Source: Anianabacter salinae
Lineage (GTDB): Bacteria; Pseudomonadota; Alphaproteobacteria; Rhodobacterales; Rhodobacteraceae
Length of the DNA stretch: 64,000 bases
Assembly (NCBI RefSeq): GCF_019061145.1
Contig: NZ_JAHQZS010000002.1
Coordinates: forward strand, 62,001 to 126,000
Reading direction: 5' to 3'
Of the stretch, positions 31,840 through 40,776 are shown in pieces (the first letter of the stretch is position 1; each line of letters starts with the position of its first letter). Made by a program: the position numbers and the translations under genes. The notes below the pieces were generated by a model. It saw only the letters and a program-made list of their open reading frames with translations, did no database searches and had not been told where the DNA came from.

Positions 31840-34533
31840 ATGGCCAAGAAAATGCTCATCGATGCCACCCACGCGGAAGAGACCCGCGTCGTGGTGGTGG
31901 ACGGAAACAAGGTCGAGGATTTCGATTTTGAATCCGAGAACAAACGCCAGCTTGCCGGCAACATCTATCTAGCCAAGGTCACGCGAGTCGAGCCGTCGCT
32001 TCAGGCGGCTTTCGTGGATTACGGCGGCAACCGGCACGGGTTCCTGGCGTTCTCGGAAATCCACCCCGATTACTATCAGATTCCGGTCGCCGACCGCGAA
32101 GCCCTGATGGCCGAGGAACGCGCCTACGCCGAAGCCATGCAGCGCGACGAGGACGAGGCCGAGAAATCGCCTCGCCGCCGCCGCACCCGCGGCAAGCCCA
32201 AGGCCGCACAGGCCACGAGCGACGATGCCGTGCAGACCCGCGACGCGGGCAGCACCGACATTCCCGGCATGGATGTCGTCGATCTGGGCGAGGATGCGGA
32301 CGACAACGATGCGCCTGCCGACTTCATCGCGTCCGATGCCCTCGCGCCGGTCGATACCGACACCGATGCGCAGGACGACGCGGGCGACGACCGCAAGGAA
32401 GACGCCGGAAGCGGCGATGACGACGGGTTCCGCGACGCCTCGCGCCACGACGAAGAGATCGAATCGGTCGCCGACGAGGACCTGACAGAGGAAATCCGTC
32501 AGCCGCGCAAGCCGCGTCCGCGCAAGTACAAGATCCAGGAAGTCATCAAGGTCCGGCAGATCCTGCTGGTGCAGGTCGTCAAGGAAGAACGCGGCAACAA
32601 GGGCGCGGCGCTGACCACGTACCTGTCGCTGGCGGGCCGTTACTGCGTGTTGATGCCCAACACCGCGCGCGGCGGCGGCATCAGCCGCAAGATCACCAAC
32701 GCCGTGGACCGCAAGAAGCTCAAGGAAATCGCGAACGAACTGGCGGTGCCGGAAGGCGCTGGCCTCATCATCCGCACCGCAGGGTCGGAACGCACCAAAT
32801 CCGAGATCAAGCGCGACTACGAATACCTGCAGCGCATGTGGGAACAGATCCGCGAGTTGACGCTGAAATCCATCGCGCCCGCGAAGATCTACGAGGAAGG
32901 CGATCTGATCAAACGGTCGATCCGCGACCTCTACAACCGCGACATCGACGAGGTCTGGGTGGAAGGCGAGGGCGGATACCGCACCGCCAAGGACTTCATG
33001 AAGATGATCATGCCGTCCCACGCCAAGAACGTGAAGCACTACACCGACCCGATGCCGCTGTTCGCGCGCTTTCAGGTCGAGACGTATCTGGGTGGAATGT
33101 TCAACCCGACCGTGCAGCTCAAATCCGGCGGTTACATCGTGATCGGCGTGACCGAGGCGCTGGTGGCGATCGACGTGAACTCGGGCCGCTCCACCAAGGA
33201 AGGCTCGATCGAGGATACCGCCCTCAAGACCAACCTCGAAGCGGCGGAAGAAGTCGCGCGGCAACTGCGTCTGCGTGACCTTGCGGGCCTGATCGTCATC
33301 GACTTCATCGACATGGAAGAGCGCAAGAACAACGCTGCCGTCGAGAAGAAGTTCAAGGACAAGCTCAAGGTCGACCGCGCGCGCATCCAGGTCGGCCGCA
33401 TCTCTGGCTTCGGCCTGATGGAGATGTCGCGCCAGCGCCTGCGCCCCGGCATGCTCGAGGCGACGACGCAGCCCTGCACCCATTGCCACGGCACCGGTCT
33501 GATCCGGTCGGACGACAGCCTTGCGCTGACAATCCTGCGCCAGCTTGAAGAAGAAGGCGTGCGCCGCCGGTCGCGCGAGGTGCTGCTCAAGGCACCCGTC
33601 GGGATCGTCAACTACATCGTCAACATGAAGCGCGAGCATCTGGCGCAGATCGAGACCCGCTATGGCATGGCCGTGCGGATCGAAGCCGATCCGTCGCTGG
33701 TCGCGCCCGATTTCTCGATCGAGAAGTTCAAGACCGCCACGCGCCCGGTGCCCGAGGTCACGCATGTGATTTCGGCTGATGCCGCGCTGATGTCCGACCC
33801 CGAGGACGACGACGAGGATATCGTCGAGACCGAGGACGAGGCAGAGGCCGAGGTTCAGCAGGCACGGCCCGCGCCCGCAGCGGAAGACGACACCGGCGCG
33901 CCAAAGAAAAAGCGTCGTCGTCGCAGGCGTCGCCGGGGCGGCAGCCGTGACGGACAGGACGCGCAGGGCGACGACCAGTCCAATGGCGATGACGCTGACA
34001 GCGACCAGGACGACGAGGGCGGACAGGACGATCGGCCCGCGCAGCCTGCCGAAGCCGCAGATGCCGAGGCGGACGAGAAGCCCAAGCGCCGCCGCCGGTC
34101 GCGCCGCAAGCCGTCCGAAGCTGATGAGGCGGTTGCAGAGGCACCCTCTGGCGACGCCGCGCCTGCGCAGGACACTGTTGCCGAGGCGCCGGAAGCGGCA
34201 GTCGAGGCTGCGCCCGAGGAGAAGCCCAAGCGCCGCAGCCGGAGCCGCAAGAAGCCCGTCGAGGACACCGCAGAGCCAGCGGCTGACACGCCCGCCGAAC
34301 CTGCCCCGGTTGCCGAAGACGCCAAGGCCGCTGCCGAAGCGGAAGCCGAGCCTGCTGCGCCAGAGCCAGCACCAGAGCCGGAGGCCGAAGCGCCAGCACC
34401 AGAGCCGGAGCCGGAGCATGTGCCCGAAGCCAAGCCGGAATCGAAGCCAGAGCCTGCGATGGCCGAGGCCGAGGATACGGCCGAGGATGACGGCAAGCCC
34501 AAGAAACGCGGCTGGTGGTCGCTTGGCCGCTAA
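31840..34533 (+). CDS. rne: ribonuclease E
   Basis: This 897-residue endoribonuclease is the degradosome core. The N-terminal part carries the S1 domain (GNIYLAKVTRVEPSLQAAFVD), which is interrupted after residue ~90 by a ~130-residue Asp/Glu-rich and basic insert, a feature of alphaproteobacterial RNase E. The S1 domain resumes near KYKIQEVIKVRQ. The catalytic DNase I-like region includes IDVNSGRST and IVIDFIDM with the magnesium-binding Asp residues, followed by the zinc-link CTHCHGTG. The C-terminal ~250 residues are disordered, Ala/Glu/Pro-rich, with repeated basic boxes (KPKRRRRSRRKP-like), and end GWWSLGR. The start at 31840 follows AAGGA. A long leader region precedes it, compatible with autoregulation. 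Confidence 0.95.
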   Translation: MAKKMLIDATHAEETRVVVVDGNKVEDFDFESENKRQLAGNIYLAKVTRVEPSLQAAFVDYGGNRHGFLAFSEIHPDYYQIPVADREALMAEERAYAEAMQRDEDEAEKSPRRRRTRGKPKAAQATSDDAVQTRDAGSTDIPGMDVVDLGEDADDNDAPADFIASDALAPVDTDTDAQDDAGDDRKEDAGSGDDDGFRDASRHDEEIESVADEDLTEEIRQPRKPRPRKYKIQEVIKVRQILLVQVVKEERGNKGAALTTYLSLAGRYCVLMPNTARGGGISRKITNAVDRKKLKEIANELAVPEGAGLIIRTAGSERTKSEIKRDYEYLQRMWEQIRELTLKSIAPAKIYEEGDLIKRSIRDLYNRDIDEVWVEGEGGYRTAKDFMKMIMPSHAKNVKHYTDPMPLFARFQVETYLGGMFNPTVQLKSGGYIVIGVTEALVAIDVNSGRSTKEGSIEDTALKTNLEAAEEVARQLRLRDLAGLIVIDFIDMEERKNNAAVEKKFKDKLKVDRARIQVGRISGFGLMEMSRQRLRPGMLEATTQPCTHCHGTGLIRSDDSLALTILRQLEEEGVRRRSREVLLKAPVGIVNYIVNMKREHLAQIETRYGMAVRIEADPSLVAPDFSIEKFKTATRPVPEVTHVISADAALMSDPEDDDEDIVETEDEAEAEVQQARPAPAAEDDTGAPKKKRRRRRRRRGGSRDGQDAQGDDQSNGDDADSDQDDEGGQDDRPAQPAEAADAEADEKPKRRRRSRRKPSEADEAVAEAPSGDAAPAQDTVAEAPEAAVEAAPEEKPKRRSRSRKKPVEDTAEPAADTPAEPAPVAEDAKAAAEAEAEPAAPEPAPEPEAEAPAPEPEPEHVPEAKPESKPEPAMAEAEDTAEDDGKPKKRGWWSLGR

Positions 34534-34550
34534 GCGGACCTGAGACTGAA

Positions 34551-34588
34551 CAAGGCGCCCCCGGCCACCCGGCTTTGGGGGCGCCTTG
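34551..34588 (+). terminator. rne terminator hairpin
   Basis: CAAGGCGCCCCC (34551-34562) and GGGGGCGCCTTG (34577-34588) form a perfect 12-bp stem with a 14-nt loop, 17 bp after the rne stop codon. There is no T-run after the stem. Confidence 0.65.
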
Positions 34589-34696
34589 CATTCCGGGGCC
34601 TGCGATGTTTCGGCGCGATCACCAAACCCTCATCCGCCATGTGGTGACGCAGGCCGGAACTTGCGTTATCGGCAAAGGGCACAGACAAGAGGCCAC

Positions 34697-35449
34697 ATGT
34701 TCGGCATCGAGATCCTTGACGCGAGCCTTCTGCCCGCGATGACCGTCGCCCTGCTCGGGGGGCTCCTGTCGTTCCTCAGCCCTTGCGTCCTGCCCATCGT
34801 GCCGCCGTATCTGGCCTACATGGGTGGCATCAGCATGAGCGAGATGTCCGAGGACGAGGCGCCGCGCGGCAAGGTCATGGGCGCCGCTCTGTTCTTCGTG
34901 CTGGGCCTGTCGACGGTGTTCCTGTTCCTGGGCTTCACCGCCTCGGCTATCGGGTCGTTCTTTCTGCAGAATCAGGACTGGTTCGTCACCATCGCGGGGA
35001 TCATCGTGATGGTGTTCGGCGCGCATTTCGTCGGTGTATACCGCATCGGCATCCTTGACCGCGAGGTGCGGATGGATGCGGGCGACCGCGGCGGATCGGC
35101 GTTCGGCGCCTATGTGCTTGGCCTTGCCTTCGCCTTTGGTTGGACGCCGTGCATCGGCCCGCAGCTTGGTGCGATCCTGTCGCTGGCCGCGTCCGAGGCG
35201 AACCTGGCCAAGGGCACGATGCTGCTGGGGGTCTATGCGCTGGGTCTTGGCATCCCGTTCCTGCTGGTCGCCGCGTTCTTCCCGCGCCTCAGGGGTCTGA
35301 TGGGGTGGATGAAGCGGCACATGGAGCGGATCGAGCGCATCATGGGCCTTCTGCTGTGGACGGTCGGGCTGATGATGCTGACGGGGCAGTTCACGGCGTT
35401 TTCGTGGTGGCTGCTGGAGCAGTTCCCGGCGCTGTCGGCTCTGGGCTGA
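34697..35449 (+). CDS. ccdA: cytochrome c biogenesis protein CcdA
   Basis: This 250-residue polytopic membrane protein has six or so helices and two conserved cysteine motifs, LSPCVLPIVPPYL near residue 30 and FGWTPCIGPQLGA near residue 155. CcdA (DsbD-like) passes reducing equivalents from cytoplasmic thioredoxin to periplasmic thiol carriers used in cytochrome c maturation. It has no thioredoxin domain, which separates it from full-length DsbD. The start at 34697 is preceded by AAGAGG. It stands alone between rne and the hydrolase gene. Confidence 0.92.
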   Translation: MFGIEILDASLLPAMTVALLGGLLSFLSPCVLPIVPPYLAYMGGISMSEMSEDEAPRGKVMGAALFFVLGLSTVFLFLGFTASAIGSFFLQNQDWFVTIAGIIVMVFGAHFVGVYRIGILDREVRMDAGDRGGSAFGAYVLGLAFAFGWTPCIGPQLGAILSLAASEANLAKGTMLLGVYALGLGIPFLLVAAFFPRLRGLMGWMKRHMERIERIMGLLLWTVGLMMLTGQFTAFSWWLLEQFPALSALG

Positions 35450-35486
35450 GGGCGCTTCCGCCCTTTGGGGCGGCCTGGCGTCACGT

Positions 35487-35512
35487 TGGGTATTTGGACC
35501 AGGAAGAAGCAG
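35487..35512 (+). repeat. short interspersed motif (GGTATTTGGACC type)
   Basis: TGGGTATTTGGACCAGGAAG follows the ccdA gene in a 127-bp gap. A close relative (GAGGTATTTGTGGACCAAAG) occurs at 49549-49568 and a more distant one (GAAGTATTTTGTGGGTGAGA) at 25360-25379. Short motifs of this kind are familiar at gene ends in Rhodobacteraceae. Confidence 0.45.
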
Positions 35513-35576
35513 GAGCGGGCTCAATCGCTGCGACGATCGGCTTAATTTCGCCGGATTGTTTCGATAGCCTGCCAGC

Positions 35577-36866
35577 ATGGATGGACGCGGTCAGATGCCG
35601 GAACGGGACCACCGCCCAGTGGCGCGGCGCCGGGTGTTCTACATTCCCGGCTATGATCCGATTCATCCCCGCCGCTACCGCGAGCTGTATCGCAAGGAAA
35701 GTGCCGCTCAGGCCGCGATTTCCGGCTACGAGATCGCATTGAAGCCCAAGACGACGGGCGGGCGTTATGGCTGGCACGTCGAGGCGAAGATGGACGGCAC
35801 CGCCAGCGCGGCAGATGTCGAGGTGCTGGTCTGGTCCGACATCGTGCGCGAGTCGATGGAGGCCGGGATCGCCGCGACCTATGGCCAGCTTGCCCGCACG
35901 GCCTGGACCTATATCGCGACCGGAACGCTGTTCCGGCTGATGCGGCTGCGCAAGGGGCCGGTGATCGCCGCGCTTTACCCGGTGGGCATGCTGATCCTGC
36001 AACTGCTGCTGGCCGTGCTGGCGGGATGGGCCGCCTTCGCGCTTGTCTCGACCGCAGGTCATGCGCTGGCGGACTGGACGGGCGCTGATGCGGGGGGGCT
36101 GGCGCTGGTGGCGGCGCGGCTGGGGCTGGGGGCGGCTTGCGCCTTGCTTGCGGGATGGGGCGCGCTGCGCTGGTTCAAGGCGCATGACAACCGGTTCTTC
36201 GCCTATTACCTGATGCACGACTACGCCTTCTCGGCCCGTTGGGGTGGCGCGAACCCGCCCGCGCTGGAGCAGCGGATGACCGCGTTCGGCGATGCCATCG
36301 CGGCGGCGATGACGTCCGAAGTCGACGAGGTGCTTGTCGTCGGCCATTCCTCGGGCGCGCATCTTGCGGTGTCGATCCTGGCCGACCTGATCCGGGGCGG
36401 GCGGGTGCCGCGCGAGGGTCCGGCGCTGGCCTTCCTGTCGCTGGGGCAGGTGGTGCCGATGCTGTCCTTCCTGCCGCGCGCTGACCGGCTGCGCGGCGAT
36501 CTGCACTATCTGTCCGCCAGCGAGGCGCTGACCTGGATCGACATCACCGCGCCCGGCGACGGCTGCGCCTTTGCCCTGTGCGATCCGGTGGCGGTCACGG
36601 GCGTCGCGCCTCAGGATCAGCGCTGGCCGCTGGTCATTTCGGCGGCGTTCACCCAGACGCTGGCGCCCGAGACATGGGCGCGGCTGCGCTGGCGGTTCTT
36701 TCGGCTGCATTTCCAGTATCTCTGCGCCTTCGACCGGCCCGGTGACTACGACTATTTCCGCATCACCGCGGGTGCGCAGACGCTGGCCGAGCGCTACGAC
36801 GGGCGGATGACCTCGCCCAGCCGGATCACGGCGGCGGCGTCGCGCTATACCTCGATCCCCACATGA
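35577..36866 (+). CDS. alpha/beta-hydrolase-like protein with internal membrane segments
   Basis: This 429-residue protein has a nucleophile-elbow motif GHSSGAHLAVS (GxSxG) near residue 257. It begins RRRVFYIPGYDPIHPRRY, as in hydrolase-like proteins that bind the oxyanion near an HG/PGxD loop. Two hydrophobic helices (~residues 130-155 and ~172-200) precede the hydrolase core, so it is probably attached to the inner membrane. No specific family is recognised. Its stop overlaps the P450 start (ATGA), so the two are translated together. Start 35577 or the in-frame ATG at 35595 are both possible. Confidence 0.65.
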   Translation: MDGRGQMPERDHRPVARRRVFYIPGYDPIHPRRYRELYRKESAAQAAISGYEIALKPKTTGGRYGWHVEAKMDGTASAADVEVLVWSDIVRESMEAGIAATYGQLARTAWTYIATGTLFRLMRLRKGPVIAALYPVGMLILQLLLAVLAGWAAFALVSTAGHALADWTGADAGGLALVAARLGLGAACALLAGWGALRWFKAHDNRFFAYYLMHDYAFSARWGGANPPALEQRMTAFGDAIAAAMTSEVDEVLVVGHSSGAHLAVSILADLIRGGRVPREGPALAFLSLGQVVPMLSFLPRADRLRGDLHYLSASEALTWIDITAPGDGCAFALCDPVAVTGVAPQDQRWPLVISAAFTQTLAPETWARLRWRFFRLHFQYLCAFDRPGDYDYFRITAGAQTLAERYDGRMTSPSRITAAASRYTSIPT

Positions 36867-38218
36867 CGCCGCCCAAGCCGCCCTCGCGCGCGGGGCGCGT
36901 GTCGCTCTGGCGCTACCTGCGCCTGTTTAGGCAGGACATCCTGTCGGCGCAGCCCGCGCGGCTGTATCGCGCCTGGATGGCCGAATTCCGCACGCCGTTC
37001 TTCCGGTCCTATCTGGTGAACGAGCCTGCGCTGGTGGACGAAGTGCTCAAGGCCCGCCCGATGGAGTTTCCCAAGTCCGACCGCATCGGCGAGGGGCTGC
37101 GCCCGCTCCTCGGCAACTCGGTGTTCCTGACCAACGGCGAGACATGGCTGCGCCAGCGCCGGATCATCGACCCGGCCTTCGAGGGCGGGCGCCTGCGCGA
37201 CACCTATCCGGCGATGCTGGCGGCGGGCGAGGCTGCGGTGGCGCGGCTGCACGGGCAGGGCGGCACTGTCGAGATCGAGGAGGAGATGAGCCATGCGGCG
37301 GCGGACGTGATCTTTCGCACGCTGTTCTCGATCCCGATCGAGCATCGGCTGGCCTCCGAGGTGTTCCACCGCTTCCGCGACTACCAGCGCACGCAGCCGA
37401 TCCTGAACCTTGCCGCCTTCCTGCCGTTGCCGCGCTGGGTGCCGCGCCTGCACCGGCGGCGCACGCGGGCGGCCGCGGCAGCCATCCGCGCGCTGATAAC
37501 CCGGCTGACGACAGAGCGGATGGCCGAGATCGCGGCAGGCCGCGCGCCGGATGATCTGGCGACCAAGATCATGACGACCGCCGATCCGCAGACCGGCGAG
37601 CGGTTCACCACCGCCGAGATGGTCGACCAGGTGGCGATCTTTTTTCTGGCCGGGCACGAGACCAGCGCCTCGGCTCTGGGCTGGGCGCTTTATCTTCTGG
37701 CGCTTCATCCAGAGGTGCAGGAGCGTGTCGCGGACGAGGTCGCGGCCTTGCCGGACCGCCCCGCGTTCAGTGACCTGTCGAAGCTGCGCATGACCCGCGA
37801 CGTGTTCCGTGAGACGCTGCGGCTGTATCCGCCCGTCCCGATGATGGTGCGCGAGACGACCCGGCGCGAGCGGTTTCGCGGCCGCGACGTGCCGACTGGC
37901 GCGCAGATCGTTCTCAGCCCGTGGCACCTGCACCGGCATGAACGGCTGTGGGACCGGCCCGACGATTTCGACCCTGACCGCTATGGCACCGAGAACGGCA
38001 AGTCCTGCCTGCGCGACGCCTACATGCCGTTCTCGGCCGGGGCGCGGGTTTGCACCGGCGCCGGGTTCGCGATGGTCGAGGGGCCGCTTCTGCTGGCGCT
38101 TCTGGTGCGGGCGTTCCGGTTCGACAGGGTTCCGGGCGACGATCCGGTGCCGGTCGCCTACCTGACCGTGCGCGCCCGCGACGGCATCCGCCTGAACGTG
38201 ACGCCCCGCACGGGCTGA
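36863..38218 (+). CDS. cytochrome P450
   Basis: This 451-residue class-I-like bacterial P450 has all signature motifs: the I-helix oxygen-activation segment FFLAGHETSASA, the K-helix ExxR in FRETLRLYP, PxR-region FDPDRY and the heme-binding loop FSAGARVCTGAGFA with the cysteine ligand. It resembles the CYP family E-class group I-type rather than the CYP101-like proteins. Substrate is unknown. The gene overlaps the preceding hydrolase gene by 4 bp. No ferredoxin or reductase is encoded beside it, so electron transfer partners must come from elsewhere. Confidence 0.9.
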   Translation: MTPPKPPSRAGRVSLWRYLRLFRQDILSAQPARLYRAWMAEFRTPFFRSYLVNEPALVDEVLKARPMEFPKSDRIGEGLRPLLGNSVFLTNGETWLRQRRIIDPAFEGGRLRDTYPAMLAAGEAAVARLHGQGGTVEIEEEMSHAAADVIFRTLFSIPIEHRLASEVFHRFRDYQRTQPILNLAAFLPLPRWVPRLHRRRTRAAAAAIRALITRLTTERMAEIAAGRAPDDLATKIMTTADPQTGERFTTAEMVDQVAIFFLAGHETSASALGWALYLLALHPEVQERVADEVAALPDRPAFSDLSKLRMTRDVFRETLRLYPPVPMMVRETTRRERFRGRDVPTGAQIVLSPWHLHRHERLWDRPDDFDPDRYGTENGKSCLRDAYMPFSAGARVCTGAGFAMVEGPLLLALLVRAFRFDRVPGDDPVPVAYLTVRARDGIRLNVTPRTG

Positions 38219-38271
38219 CCTGCCACCGCATTCGATTGCACGTTCCTTGGGCGGTTCACGGGGCAGTTTGT

Positions 38272-38317
38272 GTTAACGCTAACTGTTTTGTCCGCAGGGG
38301 GCTTTCAAAGCGTTTTG
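38272..38317 (+). promoter_or_regulatory. LacI-type operator(s) before the glycogen operon
   Basis: GTTAACGCTAAC (38272-38283) is a 10/12 palindrome centred on CG, and CAAAGCGTTTTG (38306-38317) is a second 10/12 palindrome of the same type. Both lie within 90 bp of the glgP start. LacI-family regulators bind such CG-centred palindromes. No LacI gene is in the window. Confidence 0.45.
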
Positions 38318-38357
38318 GAACGCGCTACGCCTTTGCGACAGTAATGAGGACCGACGC

Positions 38358-40751
38358 TTGAGCGCCACAGCACCGACCGCCGATGACCTGCAAGCCGCGA
38401 TCCTGCGGCACCTGACCTTCACCCTTGGCAAGGACGCCGCGCATGCCAGCCGCTATGACTGGCGCATGGCGCTCAGCTATGCCCTGCGCGACCTGATCGT
38501 CGAGCCGTGGTTTTCGGCCACGCGCGTCACTTATGGTGAGGACCGCAAGCGCGTCTATTACCTGTCGCTGGAATTCCTGATCGGGCGGCTGCTTGAAGAT
38601 GTGTCGATCAACCTTGGCCTGCGTGACGTGTCCGCAAAGGCGCTGGCGGCACTGGGGCAGGATCTGGGCGCGGTGATCGAGGATGAACCGGACGCGGCGC
38701 TGGGCAACGGCGGGCTGGGGCGGCTGGCGGCCTGTTTCATGGAATCGATGGCGACGATGGGCGTGCCCGCGATGGGCTATGGCATCCGCTATGAACACGG
38801 GCTGTTCCGCCAGCGCTTCGAGGCCGGCCAGCAGGTCGAGACGCCCGAGGACTGGCTCAAGCAAAAACATCCGTGGGAATTCGAGCGCCCGGAAGTGGTC
38901 TACGAGATCGGGTTCAAGGGGCATGTCTCGGACGAGGGCGGGCGCCGTGTCTGGCATCCGTCCGAGAGCGTCGTCGCCTCGGCCCATGACACGCCCATTG
39001 TCGGATGGCAGGGACGCTGGGCGAATACATTGCGGCTTTGGGCGGCCACGCCGACGACAATGTTCGACCTCGACCGGTTCAACGCGGGCGATTACGCCGC
39101 TGCCGCCGAGCCCGAGGCTCTGGCGCGCACGATCAGCCGGGTGCTCTATCCCGACGACACCACCGAGGCGGGCAAGGAACTGCGGCTGAAGCAGGAGTAT
39201 TTCCTGGTGTCCTCCGCCGTGCAGGACATCCTGCGCCGCTACCGGTCCGGCCACGGCGACATCCGCAAGCTGGCCGATCACGTCGCGATCCAGATGAACG
39301 ACACGCACCCTGCGCTGGCGGGGCCGGAACTGATCCGCATCCTTGTCGACCATGACGGTCTGGCCTTTGACGAGGCGGCACGGATCGCCGAGGCGGTACT
39401 GGGCTACACCAACCACACGCTGTTGCCCGAGGCGCTGGAACGCTGGACGACATGGATGATCGGCAACGTGCTGCCGCGCCATATGGAGATCATCGGAGCG
39501 CTGGACGCCCGGCACGCCGCCGCGCACCCCTGCCGCCCGCCGGGAACGGCAATCATCGAGAACGACCAGGTCAAGATGGGCGAATTGGCGTTCATCACCT
39601 CGCACAAGGTCAACGGCGTCTCGGCGCTGCACACCGAACTGGTCAAGGACACCGTGTTTGCGGACCTGCATGCGCTGCATCCGGGGCGGATCGTGAACCA
39701 GACCAACGGCATCACGCCGCGCCGCTGGCTGAAGCTGGCCAACCCCGCGTTGTCGGCGCTGGTGACGGACACCATCGGCGACGGGTGGGAGGCTGATCTG
39801 GACCGGCTGGAGGCGCTTGAGCCGCATCTGGACGACGCCGGTTTCCTTGACGCCTACGGCGCGGCGAAGCGGTCGAACAAGGTCGCGCTGGCCGCGTGGG
39901 TCAAGGACGAGATGGGCGAGACGCTGGACCCCGAAGCGATCTTTGACGTGCAGATCAAGCGGGTCCACGAATACAAGCGCCAGCTTCTGAACATCCTTGA
40001 AACCATCGGGCTCTGGCACCGGATGCGCGCCGCGCCGCAGGACGACTGGGTGCCGCGCGTCAAGATCTTCGGCGGCAAGGCTGCGCCGGGATACGCCGTG
40101 GCCAAGCAGATCATCCGCCTGATTAACGACGTGGGGCGCGTCGTGAACGCCGATCCCGCGATCAAGGGGCGGCTGAAGGTGCTGTATCCGGCGAACTACA
40201 ACGTGTCGATGGCCGAGCGGCTGATCCCGGCATCGGACCTGTCCGAACAAATCTCGACCGCCGGCAAGGAAGCGTCGGGCACCGGAAACATGAAATTCGC
40301 CCTGAACGGAGCGCCGACCATCGGCACGCTGGACGGCGCGAACGTCGAAATCCGCGACCGGGTCGGGGCGGACAATTTCTTCCTGTTCGGAATGACCGCG
40401 CCCGAAGTCGTTGCGCGCCGCAATGTGCCGGATCATGCGCGCCAGGCCATCGAGGCGAGCGAGGACCTGCAAGTGGTGCTGCAACTTCTGGCCGAGGGCC
40501 GGTTCTCGCCGGAAGAGCCCGAGCGCTATCACGGATTGCTCGACCAGCTGTGGAACCACGACCATTTCCTCGTGGCGTCGGATTACGCATCTTACGCGGC
40601 GGCACAACGCGAGGTGGACAGCGCATGGCGTGACCGTGCAGGCTGGCTGCGAATGGCGGCGGCGAATACGGCTCGGGTGGGGTTCTTTTCCTCGGACCGG
40701 ACGATCCGGGGCTACATGAAAGACATCTGGTCTGTGAAGGCTGCGCTGTAA
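38358..40751 (+). CDS. glgP: glycogen phosphorylase
   Basis: GlgP releases glucose 1-phosphate from glycogen ends using PLP. The 797-residue protein shows [28 protein letters not shown] and the PLP-lysine block [15 protein letters not shown]. The start is TTG at 38358: GAGGA lies 7 bp upstream and the frame before it has no homology. It begins a run of seven same-strand carbohydrate genes, with only 25 bp to glgB. Confidence 0.95.
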   Translation: MSATAPTADDLQAAILRHLTFTLGKDAAHASRYDWRMALSYALRDLIVEPWFSATRVTYGEDRKRVYYLSLEFLIGRLLEDVSINLGLRDVSAKALAALGQDLGAVIEDEPDAALGNGGLGRLAACFMESMATMGVPAMGYGIRYEHGLFRQRFEAGQQVETPEDWLKQKHPWEFERPEVVYEIGFKGHVSDEGGRRVWHPSESVVASAHDTPIVGWQGRWANTLRLWAATPTTMFDLDRFNAGDYAAAAEPEALARTISRVLYPDDTTEAGKELRLKQEYFLVSSAVQDILRRYRSGHGDIRKLADHVAIQMNDTHPALAGPELIRILVDHDGLAFDEAARIAEAVLGYTNHTLLPEALERWTTWMIGNVLPRHMEIIGALDARHAAAHPCRPPGTAIIENDQVKMGELAFITSHKVNGVSALHTELVKDTVFADLHALHPGRIVNQTNGITPRRWLKLANPALSALVTDTIGDGWEADLDRLEALEPHLDDAGFLDAYGAAKRSNKVALAAWVKDEMGETLDPEAIFDVQIKRVHEYKRQLLNILETIGLWHRMRAAPQDDWVPRVKIFGGKAAPGYAVAKQIIRLINDVGRVVNADPAIKGRLKVLYPANYNVSMAERLIPASDLSEQISTAGKEASGTGNMKFALNGAPTIGTLDGANVEIRDRVGADNFFLFGMTAPEVVARRNVPDHARQAIEASEDLQVVLQLLAEGRFSPEEPERYHGLLDQLWNHDHFLVASDYASYAAAQREVDSAWRDRAGWLRMAAANTARVGFFSSDRTIRGYMKDIWSVKAAL

Positions 40752-40776
40752 CGGAACGACGACACCGGAGGACGCG

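Noticed and set aside
31969-34419. 816-codon minus-strand frame opposite rne
   Set aside because: Shadow of the rne coding sequence; repetitive Leu/Gly/Val composition mirrors the Ala/Glu-rich rne tail.
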